A DNA stretch of 64,000 bases from Nonlabens marinus S1-08 (GCF_000831385.1 NZ_AP014548.1:1665779-1729778); one strand, 5' to 3'. Counted from the first letter of the stretch, positions 8,676-18,795 are shown. Translations and numbers: made by a program. Notes: a model not told the origin generated them from the sequence alone.

Positions 8676-10146
8676 TAACTAGTTTTGTAAGTAAATCCGT
8701 TGTAGCAGGATAGCTTGGTCTATGTATATAATCAGATTGTACAATTTCACCTTTTTTGTTGAAGATGGTGTACGTGGGAAAACCTTCTAAGTTAATCTGT
8801 CTTGAAATAACTTCAGATGCTTCGTCCTCAAGAAAGTAATGTTTGCCTTTGATTTTAAATTGTGCGATGTAAGGAATGTAAGCGCGTCGCTCGCTGTTAT
8901 GACATAGATAAATAAACTCCACGTCTTCTTCAAATTTTTGATGCAACTGTGGGGAAGCTTCTTTGAATTCTACTTTACAAGGTCCACACCAGGTAGCCCA
9001 GTTGTCGATGTAAATAACTTTGCCGTTAGCATTAGCGACGATCTCTTCTAGGTAATTCTCAGGGTTTTCTGATTCAAACGTTAGTAATTCAGCACCTTCA
9101 GGCAGTTCTGGAGATTTTAAAAGATCCTTTTCCTCTTGATATCTAGAACTAATTGACTCTAGAATCCTAGGTTCTGAAATCCTACTGTTTATTTTTTCTT
9201 TGGCCTTTTCATAAACCACGATGTTATGATCGTTCAAACTTGCGTAAACCAAATCATGGATAACATAATCATAAAGTAAGCCTGTGTTTTTCTTGGCAGT
9301 GGCTATTTCAATCGCTTTAAGATCCATGTCGTTGTCGTCCATTTCTCCATCTGCCGTCGCTCGTGCTTCACTGCGTAAATGATAGGTAAGGTTGTAAATC
9401 AATCGTTGCATGGTACCTGTATTCACCAGGTCCTCATGTTTCACGGCTGGAATGTTCTCAATGAATTTATAATAAGCACCGTCGGCGTCTGGAGACTCCA
9501 GACCGTAGTAACTGCGGTAATTAGCAAAGTCCAATCGGGTAGTGGGAATATAAAAATTCTCTTGAGCCTTAATGTAATTTGTAAGGACATCATCATCAAT
9601 ATCTTTCAGGAACTCAGAGTTAAAATCCTTCAAGGTCTTTTGACCGGCATCCATGTAGGCTAGAAATGCTTGCATGGCATCTGGTTCTTGGGAATCGTAA
9701 AACTGTTGAACATCTAATGGAAAACTTTCTTTGTATACCATCAGCCTTTCGTTTGCCACTTGTCGATCACCTGTAAACTGATACCTACCGTTGAAAGGTG
9801 GAATATCTTCTTTTGATGATACTGAAATATGAATACTGTCTCCTGGAACTGCGAAGACGCTGAAGGGCGTACGCCCCACAATTGTTAGTTCTGCAGCTTG
9901 AGTCATGGGTATGTCAAATCTAAAATCACCATTAGCGGATAACTCCGCAGAATACTCTTCATAATCGGTCGATAGATAATCATATGCATAAGCCGTCAAT
10001 TGATGCAAATCCACTGATTCTGCACCATTTATGCGACCCACAATGATTGTGTTTTTTTCTGATCCGTCTACTGCTGCCTCCTCCTCTTTATTACAAGCAT
10101 AGAGGGAGATCGTGAGCAATAAAACGGCAAAATATTTTTTCATCAA
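8668..10146 (-). CDS. TlpA-family thioredoxin-like lipoprotein
   Basis: 492 residues: lipoprotein signal (FAVLLLTISLYACNK, Cys about residue 18), a DUF4369-like beta domain (35-130), a helical middle region and a C-terminal thioredoxin domain with NWATWCGPCKVEF, the WCGPC redox pair lying at residues 386-390. It probably acts as an extracytoplasmic thiol-disulfide reductase. It lies between rlmD and the DUF6452/DUF6048 pair, with 4 bp to rlmD, so it is part of the same operon. In relatives the latter genes often follow rlmD directly, so this gene may be an insertion; that is recalled context, not seen here. Confidence 0.9.
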   Translation of the reverse strand: MMKKYFAVLLLTISLYACNKEEEAAVDGSEKNTIIVGRINGAESVDLHQLTAYAYDYLSTDYEEYSAELSANGDFRFDIPMTQAAELTIVGRTPFSVFAVPGDSIHISVSSKEDIPPFNGRYQFTGDRQVANERLMVYKESFPLDVQQFYDSQEPDAMQAFLAYMDAGQKTLKDFNSEFLKDIDDDVLTNYIKAQENFYIPTTRLDFANYRSYYGLESPDADGAYYKFIENIPAVKHEDLVNTGTMQRLIYNLTYHLRSEARATADGEMDDNDMDLKAIEIATAKKNTGLLYDYVIHDLVYASLNDHNIVVYEKAKEKINSRISEPRILESISSRYQEEKDLLKSPELPEGAELLTFESENPENYLEEIVANANGKVIYIDNWATWCGPCKVEFKEASPQLHQKFEEDVEFIYLCHNSERRAYIPYIAQFKIKGKHYFLEDEASEVISRQINLEGFPTYTIFNKKGEIVQSDYIHRPSYPATTDLLTKLVNE

Positions 10147-10150
10147 TTTT

Positions 10151-11572
10151 TTATTTCAATTCCAATAACACCACATTTTCTACGTGATGTGTTTGTGGAA
10201 ACATGTCCACGGGTTGCACTTTTATCACTTTATATTGCGCATCTAACAACGCAAGATCCCGTGCTTGTGTTGCACTATTACAGCTTACATATACAATACG
10301 AGGAGCTGCGAGTTGTAGCAATTGAGCCACCACATCTTTATGCATTCCGTCTCTAGGAGGATCTGTAATCACAACATCCGGTGTACCGTGTTCTGCTATA
10401 AAATCTGCAGTAAAAACTTCTTTCATGTCTCCTACATAAAACTCTGCATTTTCTACCTTGTTGTGTAGCGCGTTTGCTTGAGCGTCCTCAATAGCTTGCG
10501 GCACAGATTCTATACCTACAACTTTGGCGGCTTTACCAGCTACAAACTGCGCTATGGTTCCTGTTCCTGTATAAAGATCATAAACGGTTTGTGTGCCGTC
10601 AAGTCCGGCAAAATCTCTAGTAATCTTGTACAGTTCATACGCTTGAGCACTGTTGGTTTGATAAAATGATTTAGCACTGATCTTAAATTGAAGGCCTTCC
10701 ATCTCTTCCATAATATGATCTACACCGTCATATAAAATCACGTCTTGATCATAAATCGTATCGTTTGCTTTCTCATTAATGATGTATTGCAGCGACGTAA
10801 TTTGCGGAAAGCTTTCTTTTAAATGTTCTAGCAAAGCGATGCGATGCTCCTCATGGTCTTGAAAAAATTGGATCACCACCATGACTTCGCCTGTACTCGA
10901 CATACGCAGCATTAGGGTTCTTAAGGTTCCAGATTTTTCTCTAGGGGAGAAGTAGGAGATATGTTCCGCTTTCGCGAAAGCGTGGACAGCCAAACGTATT
11001 TGCTCACCAACAGCTGGGTGCAAGTGACATTCATCCAGGTGCAAAATTTTATCCCACATACCCGGAATGTGAAAGCCCAAGGCCTTTTTATCATCGTCCT
11101 CTAGTTGCACATCAGACTGAATTTCTTTTAATGTCAACCAGCGATTTGCTGAAAAACTAAATTCCATCTTATTGCGATAATAGTACTGCTCGTCACTGCC
11201 TTTAATAGGAGTGATTTCTGGCAACTCAAGATGACCTATGCGTGTTAGATTTTCTAAGACTTCCTTTTGTTTAAAATAAAGTTGGCTTTCATAAGCCATA
11301 GATTGCCATTTGCAACCGCCACAGGTATCGTAATGCTTGCAGACTGGAGTGGTGCGGCGATCTGAAAGGGTATGGTATTTAGTGACTTTACCTTCATAGA
11401 AAGATTTTCTCTTTTTAAAGGTGGTGATATCTACCACATCACCAGGCACGGCGTCAGTCAGGAAAATTACCGCTCCTTCTTCAGTTTTGGCCACACTTTT
11501 ACCGCGTGCTCCAGCATCGACCACGGGAACATTTTCAAAAGTCTGATTGGCTCTTCTTCTTCGTTTAGACAT
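10151..11572 (-). CDS. rlmD: 23S rRNA (uracil-C5)-methyltransferase, RlmD type
   Basis: 473 residues from the ATG at 11570-11572 (MSKRRRRANQTFEN). A TTG three codons upstream is less likely. It has an N-terminal TRAM domain (VVDAGARGKSVAKTEEGAVI), four-Cys iron-sulphur ligands (CKHYDTCGGCKW plus a later Cys), the SAM-binding motif VYDLYTGTGTIAQFV and the catalytic region DPPRDGMHKDVV...VYVSCNSATQARDL with the nucleophilic Cys. It uses SAM to methylate a uridine of 23S rRNA. A palindrome copy at 10967 adds AFAKA at a surface position. Confidence 0.93.
   Translation of the reverse strand: MSKRRRRANQTFENVPVVDAGARGKSVAKTEEGAVIFLTDAVPGDVVDITTFKKRKSFYEGKVTKYHTLSDRRTTPVCKHYDTCGGCKWQSMAYESQLYFKQKEVLENLTRIGHLELPEITPIKGSDEQYYYRNKMEFSFSANRWLTLKEIQSDVQLEDDDKKALGFHIPGMWDKILHLDECHLHPAVGEQIRLAVHAFAKAEHISYFSPREKSGTLRTLMLRMSSTGEVMVVIQFFQDHEEHRIALLEHLKESFPQITSLQYIINEKANDTIYDQDVILYDGVDHIMEEMEGLQFKISAKSFYQTNSAQAYELYKITRDFAGLDGTQTVYDLYTGTGTIAQFVAGKAAKVVGIESVPQAIEDAQANALHNKVENAEFYVGDMKEVFTADFIAEHGTPDVVITDPPRDGMHKDVVAQLLQLAAPRIVYVSCNSATQARDLALLDAQYKVIKVQPVDMFPQTHHVENVVLLELK
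10967..10982. repeat. CGCTTTCGCGAAAGCG palindrome, perfect
   Basis: Inside rlmD, read as HAFAKA. Confidence 0.98.
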
Positions 11573-11714
11573 AGGCGTCAAAATTAAGGGAATCGGTGTG
11601 ATCTAGACGAGTTCTGGACATAATTTTAAGTAAGATCAACTATAGAATTAACCCTACTTAAAGGAAAAGACTTTTTTGATTTTGTAATTTGCGACAAACG
11701 AAAAAACAAGTAGA

Positions 11715-12989
11715 ATGAATATAGTAGAATCCAACAAGTCACAACAATATATTGAGGTAGAAGAAGCGCATGGAGCTCATAACTACCACCCCTTACCAGT
11801 AGTTCTTGAACGCGGTGATGGAGTATATGTGTGGGATGTTGATGGAAAGCGCTATTTTGATTTTTTAAGTGCATATAGCGCTGTGAATCAAGGGCACTGT
11901 CATCCTAGCATCATAAATGCAATGAATGGGCAGGCCAAAACATTGACACTTACCTCCAGAGCTTTTCACAATGATAAGCTGGGAGCATTCAATAAATACA
12001 TTACAGAATATTTCAATTTTGATAAAGTGCTACCAATGAACACTGGGGCTGAGGCGGTAGAAACTGCGATCAAAATTGCACGTAAATGGGCTTACGAGAA
12101 AAAAGGGGTAGCAGAAACAGATGCGCAAATTATCGTTTGTGACAATAACTTCCACGGTCGCACCACCACTATCATTTCATTCTCAAATGACGAGAATGCG
12201 AGAAAGAACTTTGGTCCATATACACCAGGATTTATCAAAATTCCATATGACGACACTGATGCGTTAGAAAAAGCGTTGCAACAAGATAATGTTGCTGGAT
12301 TTTTAGTGGAGCCTATTCAAGGAGAAGCAGGAGTTTACACACCTAGTGATGATTACATGCGCAAGGCAAAAGAGCTTTGTACTAAAAACAACGTCCTTTT
12401 CATTGCTGATGAAATCCAAACTGGAATTGCTAGAACTGGAGCTTTACTTGCCGTTTGTGGAAAATGTGACTGTCAAGGACATTGTGAACGTCAAGAAACC
12501 TACTCTAGGCCTGATGTACTCATTTTAGGGAAAGCCTTGTCTGGAGGAGCCTATCCAGTAAGTGCTGTTTTAGCAGATGATGAAATCATGAACGTGATTC
12601 ACCCAGGACAGCACGGGAGTACTTTTGGTGGGAATCCGGTAGCAGCGGTGGTAGCCATGGCGGCATTAGATGTAGTTAAGGATGAATCTCTTGCTCAGAA
12701 TGCTAGGAAATTAGGTAGTTATTTCAGAGCACAGATCAATGAATATATTGAAACTACAGATACCGTAGTTTTAGTTCGTGGTCGCGGATTGTTAAACGCG
12801 ATCGTAATCAATGATTCTGAAGATGGTGATACCGCTTGGAATATTTGTATGAGATTGCGCGATCATGGATTGTTAGCAAAGCCGACTCACGGAAACATCA
12901 TTCGTTTTGCACCACCATTGGTAATGACCATGGAGCAGTTGGATGAATGCATTGCTATTATCATTAAGACGTTGAAAGAATTTGAATAA
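11715..12989 (+). CDS. rocD: Ornithine--oxo-acid aminotransferase
   Basis: 424 residues, class III PLP aminotransferase. It converts ornithine and 2-oxoglutarate to glutamate semialdehyde and glutamate. Visible are [20 protein letters not shown] near the N-terminus, the cofactor region [18 protein letters not shown], the Asp of FIADEIQTG, the Schiff-base lysine in [15 protein letters not shown] (about residue 275) and the C-terminal [13 protein letters not shown] Cys-rich insert ([13 protein letters not shown], about 247-259), common in flavobacterial versions, could bind metal. It starts 142 bp from the divergent rlmD, so each has its own promoter. Confidence 0.95.
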   Translation: MNIVESNKSQQYIEVEEAHGAHNYHPLPVVLERGDGVYVWDVDGKRYFDFLSAYSAVNQGHCHPSIINAMNGQAKTLTLTSRAFHNDKLGAFNKYITEYFNFDKVLPMNTGAEAVETAIKIARKWAYEKKGVAETDAQIIVCDNNFHGRTTTIISFSNDENARKNFGPYTPGFIKIPYDDTDALEKALQQDNVAGFLVEPIQGEAGVYTPSDDYMRKAKELCTKNNVLFIADEIQTGIARTGALLAVCGKCDCQGHCERQETYSRPDVLILGKALSGGAYPVSAVLADDEIMNVIHPGQHGSTFGGNPVAAVVAMAALDVVKDESLAQNARKLGSYFRAQINEYIETTDTVVLVRGRGLLNAIVINDSEDGDTAWNICMRLRDHGLLAKPTHGNIIRFAPPLVMTMEQLDECIAIIIKTLKEFE

Positions 12990-13011
12990 TTGATCAAACA
13001 GCGATAAATAA

Positions 13012-13042
13012 AAAAAAGGGAAAGCGTGAGCTTTCCCTTTTT
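13012..13042. terminator. Bidirectional terminator
   Basis: AAAAGGGAAAGC, loop GTGA, GCTTTCCCTTTT. The A-run on one side and the T-run on the other serve rocD and the convergent CCC-motif gene. Confidence 0.9.
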
Positions 13043-13061
13043 ACTTTTCTATGAAGAATGA

Positions 13062-13427
13062 CTAGTTATTCATGTCAGCCTCTGCTTGAGCACGAGTCTG
13101 ATCGATAACATCTTGAGGAACTCCTAAAGATTCCATTATTTCTATAGTACGCTCCAATTGTTCTTCTTCAGTATATGCTATATACGTATAAGCGGTATAG
13201 GCTGTCATTAATCCAGAAACGATTAAAGCTATAAGAGCAACCGTTCTTGCTGTTTTCATCGCTTTCCCATTGGAATATAACTCTGGGTTCTCAGCATACT
13301 TTTTCAATTCTTTAGTTGCGATGACAAACGCGATGATGGAAGCTATAAGTCCAATCCCGTAAGCGCAGCAACATAGAAATCCAACGATGGATAGTATGTA
13401 GACTACGGTAGTGTTTAATTTTTGCAT
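13062..13427 (-). CDS. CCC-motif membrane protein
   Basis: 121 residues. Two membrane segments are clear: residues 7-34 (VVYILSIVGFLCCCAYGIGL, carrying the CCC run and continuing to IASIIAFVI) and about 61-84 (ARTVALIALIVSGLMTAYTA). The C-terminus is a soluble helix rich in Glu and Asp. It resembles the DUF4190-like CCC-motif family of Flavobacteriia, whose function is unknown. It is 10 bp downstream of the DUF2752 gene on the same strand. Confidence 0.75.
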   Translation of the reverse strand: MQKLNTTVVYILSIVGFLCCCAYGIGLIASIIAFVIATKELKKYAENPELYSNGKAMKTARTVALIALIVSGLMTAYTAYTYIAYTEEEQLERTIEIMESLGVPQDVIDQTRAQAEADMNN

Positions 13428-13437
13428 AGTACTTAGT

Positions 13438-13731
13438 TTAGGTTAAGGTTAGTTTGATAATGTAACTGGTAATTATAGTTCCTACAGTTAAGATAGTACC
13501 CCATAATTTTATTTGTTCGCTGTGTTTTACAGAGACAAACATATCAAAAATAAGAAAACCTAAAAGAAAAATGATAGGAATCAACGCAGGGTACATTAAA
13601 AAAGATTCGGCAACCCGACCCTGTAACAAAAAAGAAATGGACCGCTGGATACCACATCCAGGACAGTCCATTCCAATTATTTTTTTAGTAAAGCAAGGCA
13701 GCATCCAGCTGTCTTCCAGTAGTACTTTCAT
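13438..13731 (-). CDS. DUF2752 membrane protein
   Basis: 97 residues with the family signature MDCPGCGIQRSISFLLQG at about 21-38, whose two cysteines could bind metal or form a disulfide, then two membrane helices (MYPALIPIIFLLGFLIFDMF; LWGTILTVGTIITSYII). Function unknown; in other bacteria the family often accompanies small CCC/DUF4190-type membrane proteins, as here. It starts 5 bp after the stop of the T9SS gene. Confidence 0.82.
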   Translation of the reverse strand: MKVLLEDSWMLPCFTKKIIGMDCPGCGIQRSISFLLQGRVAESFLMYPALIPIIFLLGFLIFDMFVSVKHSEQIKLWGTILTVGTIITSYIIKLTLT

Positions 13732-13736
13732 AGAGT

Positions 13737-15803
13737 TTAGTTAGATATCACCACTTTAGTAGCTACTTCAACCTTATCAGTAGTAGTTACTTTTACGATA
13801 TAAATTCCAGCAGCATATGCTGTAGTATTAAAGGTATAGTCTGCGCTAATGTCCTTAGGATTAGAAGTAGTCACTTGTCTTCCTGCAAGATCAAATATGG
13901 CGATGTTAGCAACATCTTTCATTGCTGTATTACGAACAGTCAACAAACTTTGCTCATTGTTTTGAAAGATATTGAAACTTTCCACTGCTGCGATATCAGA
14001 GGTACTTAAGGTTGTTTTTTCTTGGAATACGATTTCGTAACGGTCTTCAGTGGTGCCTTTTCCAGTTTCAATAGTGTAGCTATCGTTTAGAATATCGTGG
14101 TAGGAATTGTTCAGTTTGTCGTGGATGAGCACGTTTAGAGTTTCAAAATTTTCTCTTCCAGTAATCTGAATCTTATAAGTCGATTTATCAATGGATGACT
14201 TAAAACTAATAGGAATAACAGTTTCTAATTCATTAAACGGCAATGATTGTATTAAGGCTTGTCTGCCTTCTACCGGCATATAAGCATCGTTTGCAACTCT
14301 ATTTGCTACATTACTGGCATCCATACCCCAATCCCAACCAACGGTTGAACCCTGTGGAAAAGTTACGATCATATTTCTACTGTATTGACCATTAATCAAT
14401 ACTTCAAAGCTCATTGCTGAAGGAATATTAGCAGCGTTAATATTGGCTACTTGATCTCCAGCATTGCTAGGCGCAGCTTTAAATAAACTGCTATCTCCAT
14501 TCTCCTTGACGAAAACTCGCTGACTATTTTTAAAGACTACCGTTCCAGAGTCTCCATCATCTAGGCTTGTAAATCCATCTTTTACCTCCGTACTTGGATC
14601 ATCTAATGTTCTTTGGATGACAAATCCTTGACCTATAGCCGCATAGCGTCTTGAAGCGAAATTAGCATTACCTACTGGGCCTGATAAACCAGTATTGTTA
14701 GTTGTTGCATCACCTATTTCATTCCCTTGTTGATCGTATTTTTTAAATACGGCATCTACATACACTCCATTGCTTTCATTGGGGTCAGTCGACCCTATCT
14801 GCGGTGAATAAGTTCCATAACCTCCTTCATATTCAATCAAAAGGTGTGATGTGGAAGCGGAATCCCAAAAGAATAGCTCACCGTCGATCAAACCTTGATT
14901 GTCAATCATAAACTGTTTTAAATCTAATCCAGAAGGATAAGGATTTCCAACTAAAGAAAAGTCACCATTCTTAACTGAAACCGGGAAGTCACCGTTATTT
15001 GGAATGCCTCTAAAATCATAGCGCTGGCCGGTATGAGATTGATTATTTGTTATTAGATTGGGCCCGTTTGTTAATTCCACACCTTTCATGGTAAAACCAT
15101 ATCCTGGAGCTACAACATCAGTATCTGCTTGGAAGCTTTTCCATCCAAAATATCCACCACCTGTAACGCCTGCAGCGTCAGATGGATCAGCACTTTTATA
15201 ACTGTATAACCATCTTTTAGCGATTTGAAGTTTACTATCTACTACAGGATCTTTAGGATTGTCTAAATCTGTCATATCAGTAAAGCGCTGACTATCCGTT
15301 TTACCGTCCCTTAAATTAGAGCTTAGGTATGTTGCTTGTTCTGCATCGATAACATAATCTGTCTCAAATTTAAAAGTTTCCATCAATTTAGGAAAGTATA
15401 GTTGAGTGTAAGAGAAGCCATTATTGGCAGTTGTTGCATTTGGTAAACTAACTGGGGAAGACCAGTAGTTATAAGTAAAGTTATCTGCAAAACCTTCTTG
15501 AAATACGGAGAACGTTCCTAAACCGATATTTGAACTATTTGAGTTTTGCTGAATCAATTGAGCAATTCTACCATTACCATCACCAGATGCGTCACCACCT
15601 TCTCGTAGATAAAAAGCAGATCCAGGTCTATTATTAGCAGGAACCGCGTCGTCAACTACAGGAGCATCCCTTAATTCCAACTCTTCTGTTATAAAAATAT
15701 CCGTCCCCTTAGAATAAATAAAGGCGTCGTTAACCACATGAACCTGTGCCATACTGGTAGTTACCATGGCGATGGATGCAATTAGAAGTGTAATTTTTTT
15801 CAT
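13737..15803 (-). CDS. Large secreted protein with T9SS type A sorting domain
   Basis: 688 residues. Signal peptide MKKITLLIASIAMVTTSMAQ, then a long Asn/Gly/Ser-rich beta region that includes YNYWSSPV and FSLVGNPYPSGLDL, motifs found in many secreted flavobacterial surface proteins. The last 75 or so residues form the type IX secretion sorting domain (FNIFQNNEQSLLTVRN...IAIFDLAGRQV...YAAGIYIVKVTT, ending KVVISN). It is therefore exported by the PorSS/T9SS and either released or attached at the surface. The ligand or substrate is unknown. DUF2752 and the CCC gene lie downstream on the same strand. Confidence 0.9.
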   Translation of the reverse strand: MKKITLLIASIAMVTTSMAQVHVVNDAFIYSKGTDIFITEELELRDAPVVDDAVPANNRPGSAFYLREGGDASGDGNGRIAQLIQQNSNSSNIGLGTFSVFQEGFADNFTYNYWSSPVSLPNATTANNGFSYTQLYFPKLMETFKFETDYVIDAEQATYLSSNLRDGKTDSQRFTDMTDLDNPKDPVVDSKLQIAKRWLYSYKSADPSDAAGVTGGGYFGWKSFQADTDVVAPGYGFTMKGVELTNGPNLITNNQSHTGQRYDFRGIPNNGDFPVSVKNGDFSLVGNPYPSGLDLKQFMIDNQGLIDGELFFWDSASTSHLLIEYEGGYGTYSPQIGSTDPNESNGVYVDAVFKKYDQQGNEIGDATTNNTGLSGPVGNANFASRRYAAIGQGFVIQRTLDDPSTEVKDGFTSLDDGDSGTVVFKNSQRVFVKENGDSSLFKAAPSNAGDQVANINAANIPSAMSFEVLINGQYSRNMIVTFPQGSTVGWDWGMDASNVANRVANDAYMPVEGRQALIQSLPFNELETVIPISFKSSIDKSTYKIQITGRENFETLNVLIHDKLNNSYHDILNDSYTIETGKGTTEDRYEIVFQEKTTLSTSDIAAVESFNIFQNNEQSLLTVRNTAMKDVANIAIFDLAGRQVTTSNPKDISADYTFNTTAYAAGIYIVKVTTTDKVEVATKVVISN

Positions 15804-15914
15804 AGGATATGATCTACTTGTTACAAAAATATACTCTTTACTAGAGTAATATCGTTAATTTTATACGCAATACGAATTGCCTACAATAATGTCGGTAAAA
15901 TACATAATAAATCG

Positions 15915-16106
15915 GTGAACGAAAGTAAAAAGCAACTTTTTAACGGTATTTTAATCATCATAGGTGGCGGCTTACTGGTTTATTCCCTGACAGTTACGGG
16001 CACGAGTATATATACGCAAATAGTCGGGTTGATGGTTTTAATGATAGGCGCTTATCGAGCAAGTGCGCACTGGGCTAAACATAAAGACGATCATTTAGAT
16101 GAATAG
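15915..16106 (+). CDS. Small two-helix membrane protein, unrecognised
   Basis: 63 residues from a GTG start at 15915. Two hydrophobic segments (LFNGILIIIGGGLLVYSLTV and QIVGLMVLMIGAYRAS) are joined by a short Thr/Ser loop, with a charged tail WAKHKDDHLDE. It overlaps the Smr-domain gene by 8 bp, so the two are probably translated together. I do not recognise the family beyond a generic small membrane protein common next to Smr genes in flavobacteria. Confidence 0.65.
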   Translation: MNESKKQLFNGILIIIGGGLLVYSLTVTGTSIYTQIVGLMVLMIGAYRASAHWAKHKDDHLDE

Positions 16107-16635
16107 CAAGTTTAAAACGGGAGATCAGGTACTTGTAATTGACGATGATTTGAGTGGGGTGGTCGCTTTCGCGAAAGCGAAACAAATAACCATCACCACT
16201 ACAGACGATATCGATTTAACCTTTCATGAGGATGAGTTGATTCTAGATCAACGATTTAAAGTAAGTGCCGTGATTCCAAAAGGGGAACCTGCTCCAAAAA
16301 AGCCAAAAAGGCGCATCCAGTCTCGCAAGAAAGCCGCTTTTATTCCTGCAGTTGAAATTGATTTACACATTCATAATCTGACAGATCGCTATCGTGGTAT
16401 GGATAATTATGACATGCTCAATTTACAAATGGATACCGCGAGAGATAAAATAGAATGGGCACATCGCAATAATATTCCCAGATTGGTATTTATCCACGGC
16501 GTTGGGGAAGGAGTACTGCGCAAAGAATTAGAATATCTATTTGATCGCTATGATTACCTTAAATACTATGATGCCGATTATCAGAAATACGGTAAAGGTG
16601 CCACAGAAGTTTATTTATTCCAGAATCCGAAATAA
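16099..16635 (+). CDS. Smr-domain protein (DUF2027-like, MutS2 C-terminal type)
   Basis: 178 residues: an N-terminal SH3-like segment (KFKTGDQVLVIDDDLSGVV), a basic linker (PKKPKRRIQSRKKAAF) and a C-terminal Smr domain from about residue 90 (VEIDLHIHNLTDRY) with the motif LVFIHGVGEGVLRKEL. Smr domains are nickase or RNA-cleaving modules. Cytoplasmic. Palindrome copy 16164-16179 is read as VAFAKAK in the SH3-like part. Its stop codon abuts the stop of the convergent lipoprotein gene with no gap. Confidence 0.85.
   Translation: MNSKFKTGDQVLVIDDDLSGVVAFAKAKQITITTTDDIDLTFHEDELILDQRFKVSAVIPKGEPAPKKPKRRIQSRKKAAFIPAVEIDLHIHNLTDRYRGMDNYDMLNLQMDTARDKIEWAHRNNIPRLVFIHGVGEGVLRKELEYLFDRYDYLKYYDADYQKYGKGATEVYLFQNPK
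16164..16179. repeat. CGCTTTCGCGAAAGCG palindrome, perfect
   Basis: Inside the Smr-domain gene, AFAKA frame. Confidence 0.98.
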
Positions 16636-17571
16636 CTAAGGATTATTAGGCTCTGCTTCTGTAAAATCAGGAATAATAGTTACTTGATAAGCAGGCCTAA
16701 TGTAGGTTCCGAAGTTATCAAATAGGTCAAAAACCACCTCTTGACCATCACGGGTCAAAATTAAATTCTCAATACGGATATTCACCACCGCAGTTCTCGA
16801 ATAGGTGTGCGGGATGAAGTTGTCTATTGCTGGATCAGCAGCAGTAGCCACCGCTGAATTTAAATAGTTTGGAATGCCATTGGTGGTGTCATTTGTGGGG
16901 TCTAGATCGCCATTAAGGTCTTCTTGAATAGTTAAAATACCATCGCCGTCATCGTCATTGTCTAAATAATCTGGTATGCCGTCTTCATCTTCATCGTTGA
17001 CCACACCTTCAACACTGGTTGGAATATTATCGCCATCGTCATCAAAATCTAATTTATCAGGTATCCCATCACCATCCGTATCCTGACCAAATGGTTCTTG
17101 ATTTGAAGGTACTCCATCGTTGTCAGTATCCACACTATCTGGCTCTGTATCTGTTTGAGCAGCGTTAGAGGTAAGCGCTTGATTTGTCGTTGTAAAAATT
17201 ACTTGACCTGCTTCAGAGCTCAACAAGTCGTTGACCTGGGGCACTGCTGGTGGTACAGGATTACAAAAATAAGAGGTTCCTGGAGCACTGTTGTACTTGC
17301 GGTACTCAACCTTGTCAGAGCCATTTAAGTTGAAGTCGCTAAAGGTTCCATCGGTATCGAATATTTCAGTAGTCGTTGAGAGTCTGATACTCAAGCTTTC
17401 AAAACTTCTATTGTCTAATTTGTAGAACACATAAGTTCTATTTCCTTCTGTAACATCAGGTAAACACGCTTGTACATCAATACCTTCAAAATCAAAATTA
17501 TCCACAATAATATCGCCATCATCACAACTGGCAATGGCAAGAGCGGCTATAACGTAAATCAACTTTCTCAT
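16636..17571 (-). CDS. Lipoprotein with thrombospondin type 3-like calcium-binding repeats
   Basis: 311 residues. Lipoprotein signal (LIYVIAALAIASCDDGD, Cys about 16). Residues about 145-225 contain at least four Asp-rich repeats of DTDNDGVPSNQE / DTDGDGIPDKLDFDDDGD / DEDEDGIPDYLDNDDDGDG type, which bind calcium in TSP3 proteins. N- and C-terminal beta regions flank them. Probably exposed at the cell surface. The 3' end abuts the Smr gene stop, and the start is 72 bp from the divergent cysteine desulfurase start. Confidence 0.82.
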   Translation of the reverse strand: MRKLIYVIAALAIASCDDGDIIVDNFDFEGIDVQACLPDVTEGNRTYVFYKLDNRSFESLSIRLSTTTEIFDTDGTFSDFNLNGSDKVEYRKYNSAPGTSYFCNPVPPAVPQVNDLLSSEAGQVIFTTTNQALTSNAAQTDTEPDSVDTDNDGVPSNQEPFGQDTDGDGIPDKLDFDDDGDNIPTSVEGVVNDEDEDGIPDYLDNDDDGDGILTIQEDLNGDLDPTNDTTNGIPNYLNSAVATAADPAIDNFIPHTYSRTAVVNIRIENLILTRDGQEVVFDLFDNFGTYIRPAYQVTIIPDFTEAEPNNP

Positions 17572-17643
17572 CCTACAAAGGTACTATATCATAATAAAGA
17601 ATAGGATACTGATTATTGTGTGCGAAAATTTTATTTTTACCCC

Positions 17644-18795
17644 ATGAAACAAGTCTATCTAGATAATGCCGCAACGACCCAGTTGCGACCTGAAGTAGTA
17701 AGCCGAATGGTGGAAGTCCTGTCTGATGTTCATGGAAACCCCAGCTCTACTCACAGCTACGGTCGCAGTGCCAAATCATTAGTAGAAACCGCTCGCAAGA
17801 ATATAGCTAAGCAGCTGAATGTGACCGCGGCTGAAATCATTTTTACATCTGGTGGAACAGAGGCAGATAATCTAGCGATTCACAGCTGTGTCCGTGATTT
17901 GAAAGTAGAACGCATAATTACCACCGGCATTGAGCATCATGCCGTGGTTTACATAGTTGATTACTGTAGAGATACGTATGGCGTACAAGTAGATCACGTT
18001 GATTTAAAAGAATGCGGTACTCCAGATTATTATCACCTAGAGAAACTGCTTCAAGAGTCAGATAAAAAAACACTAGTCTCTTTAATGCACATCAATAATG
18101 AGATTGGAAATCGGCTTGATATCGATAGAGTAGGAGGTTTGTGTAAAAAATATGGTGCACTATTTCATAGCGATTGCGTGCAGTCTATCGGTCATTATGA
18201 AATGGACCTTTCTACACTCCCGGTTGACTTTACAGCAGTAAGCGCCCATAAATTTCATGGGCCTAAGGGGGTTGGCTTTGCGTTTGTAAGAAAAGGAACT
18301 GGGTTGAAACCATTAATTTTAGGAGGTTCTCAGGAACGTGGTATTAGAGCTGGAACAGAAAGTGTTCACAATATTGTAGGGATGGATCTTGCGCTTCAAA
18401 TGGCATACGAACACCTTGAAGAGGATAGAGCCTATGTTAAGGAGCTGAAAGAATATTTTAAAAATTCGCTCGAGGCGAAAATTGATGGCGTCAAGTTCAA
18501 TGGTAAATGTAGCGACTCAGAAAACTCCACTTACACCTTGCTAAATGTTTGTTTGCCTTGTCCAGCTGACAAAGCAGCGATGTTATTATTCACCCTGGAT
18601 TTGAAAGGTATTGCCTGTTCTAAAGGAAGTGCTTGTCAAAGTGGAAGCCAAAAAGGATCTCACGTACTTTCTCAAATCCTCAATGAGGACGATCTAAACA
18701 AACCAAGTCTGCGATTCAGTTTTTCAATTTATAATACTAAGGAAGAATTGGATTATGTGGTAGATGTACTGAAAGAGTACATAGACTCTATTTAA
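17644..18795 (+). CDS. Cysteine desulfurase, NifS/IscS class V aminotransferase
   Basis: 383 residues from the ATG at 17644 (MKQVYLDNAATTQLRPEVV). A GTG eight codons upstream is not needed. It removes sulphur from cysteine to form a persulfide for Fe-S clusters and thio-modification. Landmarks are the N-terminal YLDNAATT, TSGGTEADNLAI, GIEHHAV, the PLP lysine in SAHKFHGPKG (about 200) and the active Cys in CSKGSACQSGS (about 327). The 3' end overlaps the convergent TonB receptor gene by 4 bp. No scaffold or other isc/suf gene is adjacent. Confidence 0.95.
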   Translation: MKQVYLDNAATTQLRPEVVSRMVEVLSDVHGNPSSTHSYGRSAKSLVETARKNIAKQLNVTAAEIIFTSGGTEADNLAIHSCVRDLKVERIITTGIEHHAVVYIVDYCRDTYGVQVDHVDLKECGTPDYYHLEKLLQESDKKTLVSLMHINNEIGNRLDIDRVGGLCKKYGALFHSDCVQSIGHYEMDLSTLPVDFTAVSAHKFHGPKGVGFAFVRKGTGLKPLILGGSQERGIRAGTESVHNIVGMDLALQMAYEHLEEDRAYVKELKEYFKNSLEAKIDGVKFNGKCSDSENSTYTLLNVCLPCPADKAAMLLFTLDLKGIACSKGSACQSGSQKGSHVLSQILNEDDLNKPSLRFSFSIYNTKEELDYVVDVLKEYIDSI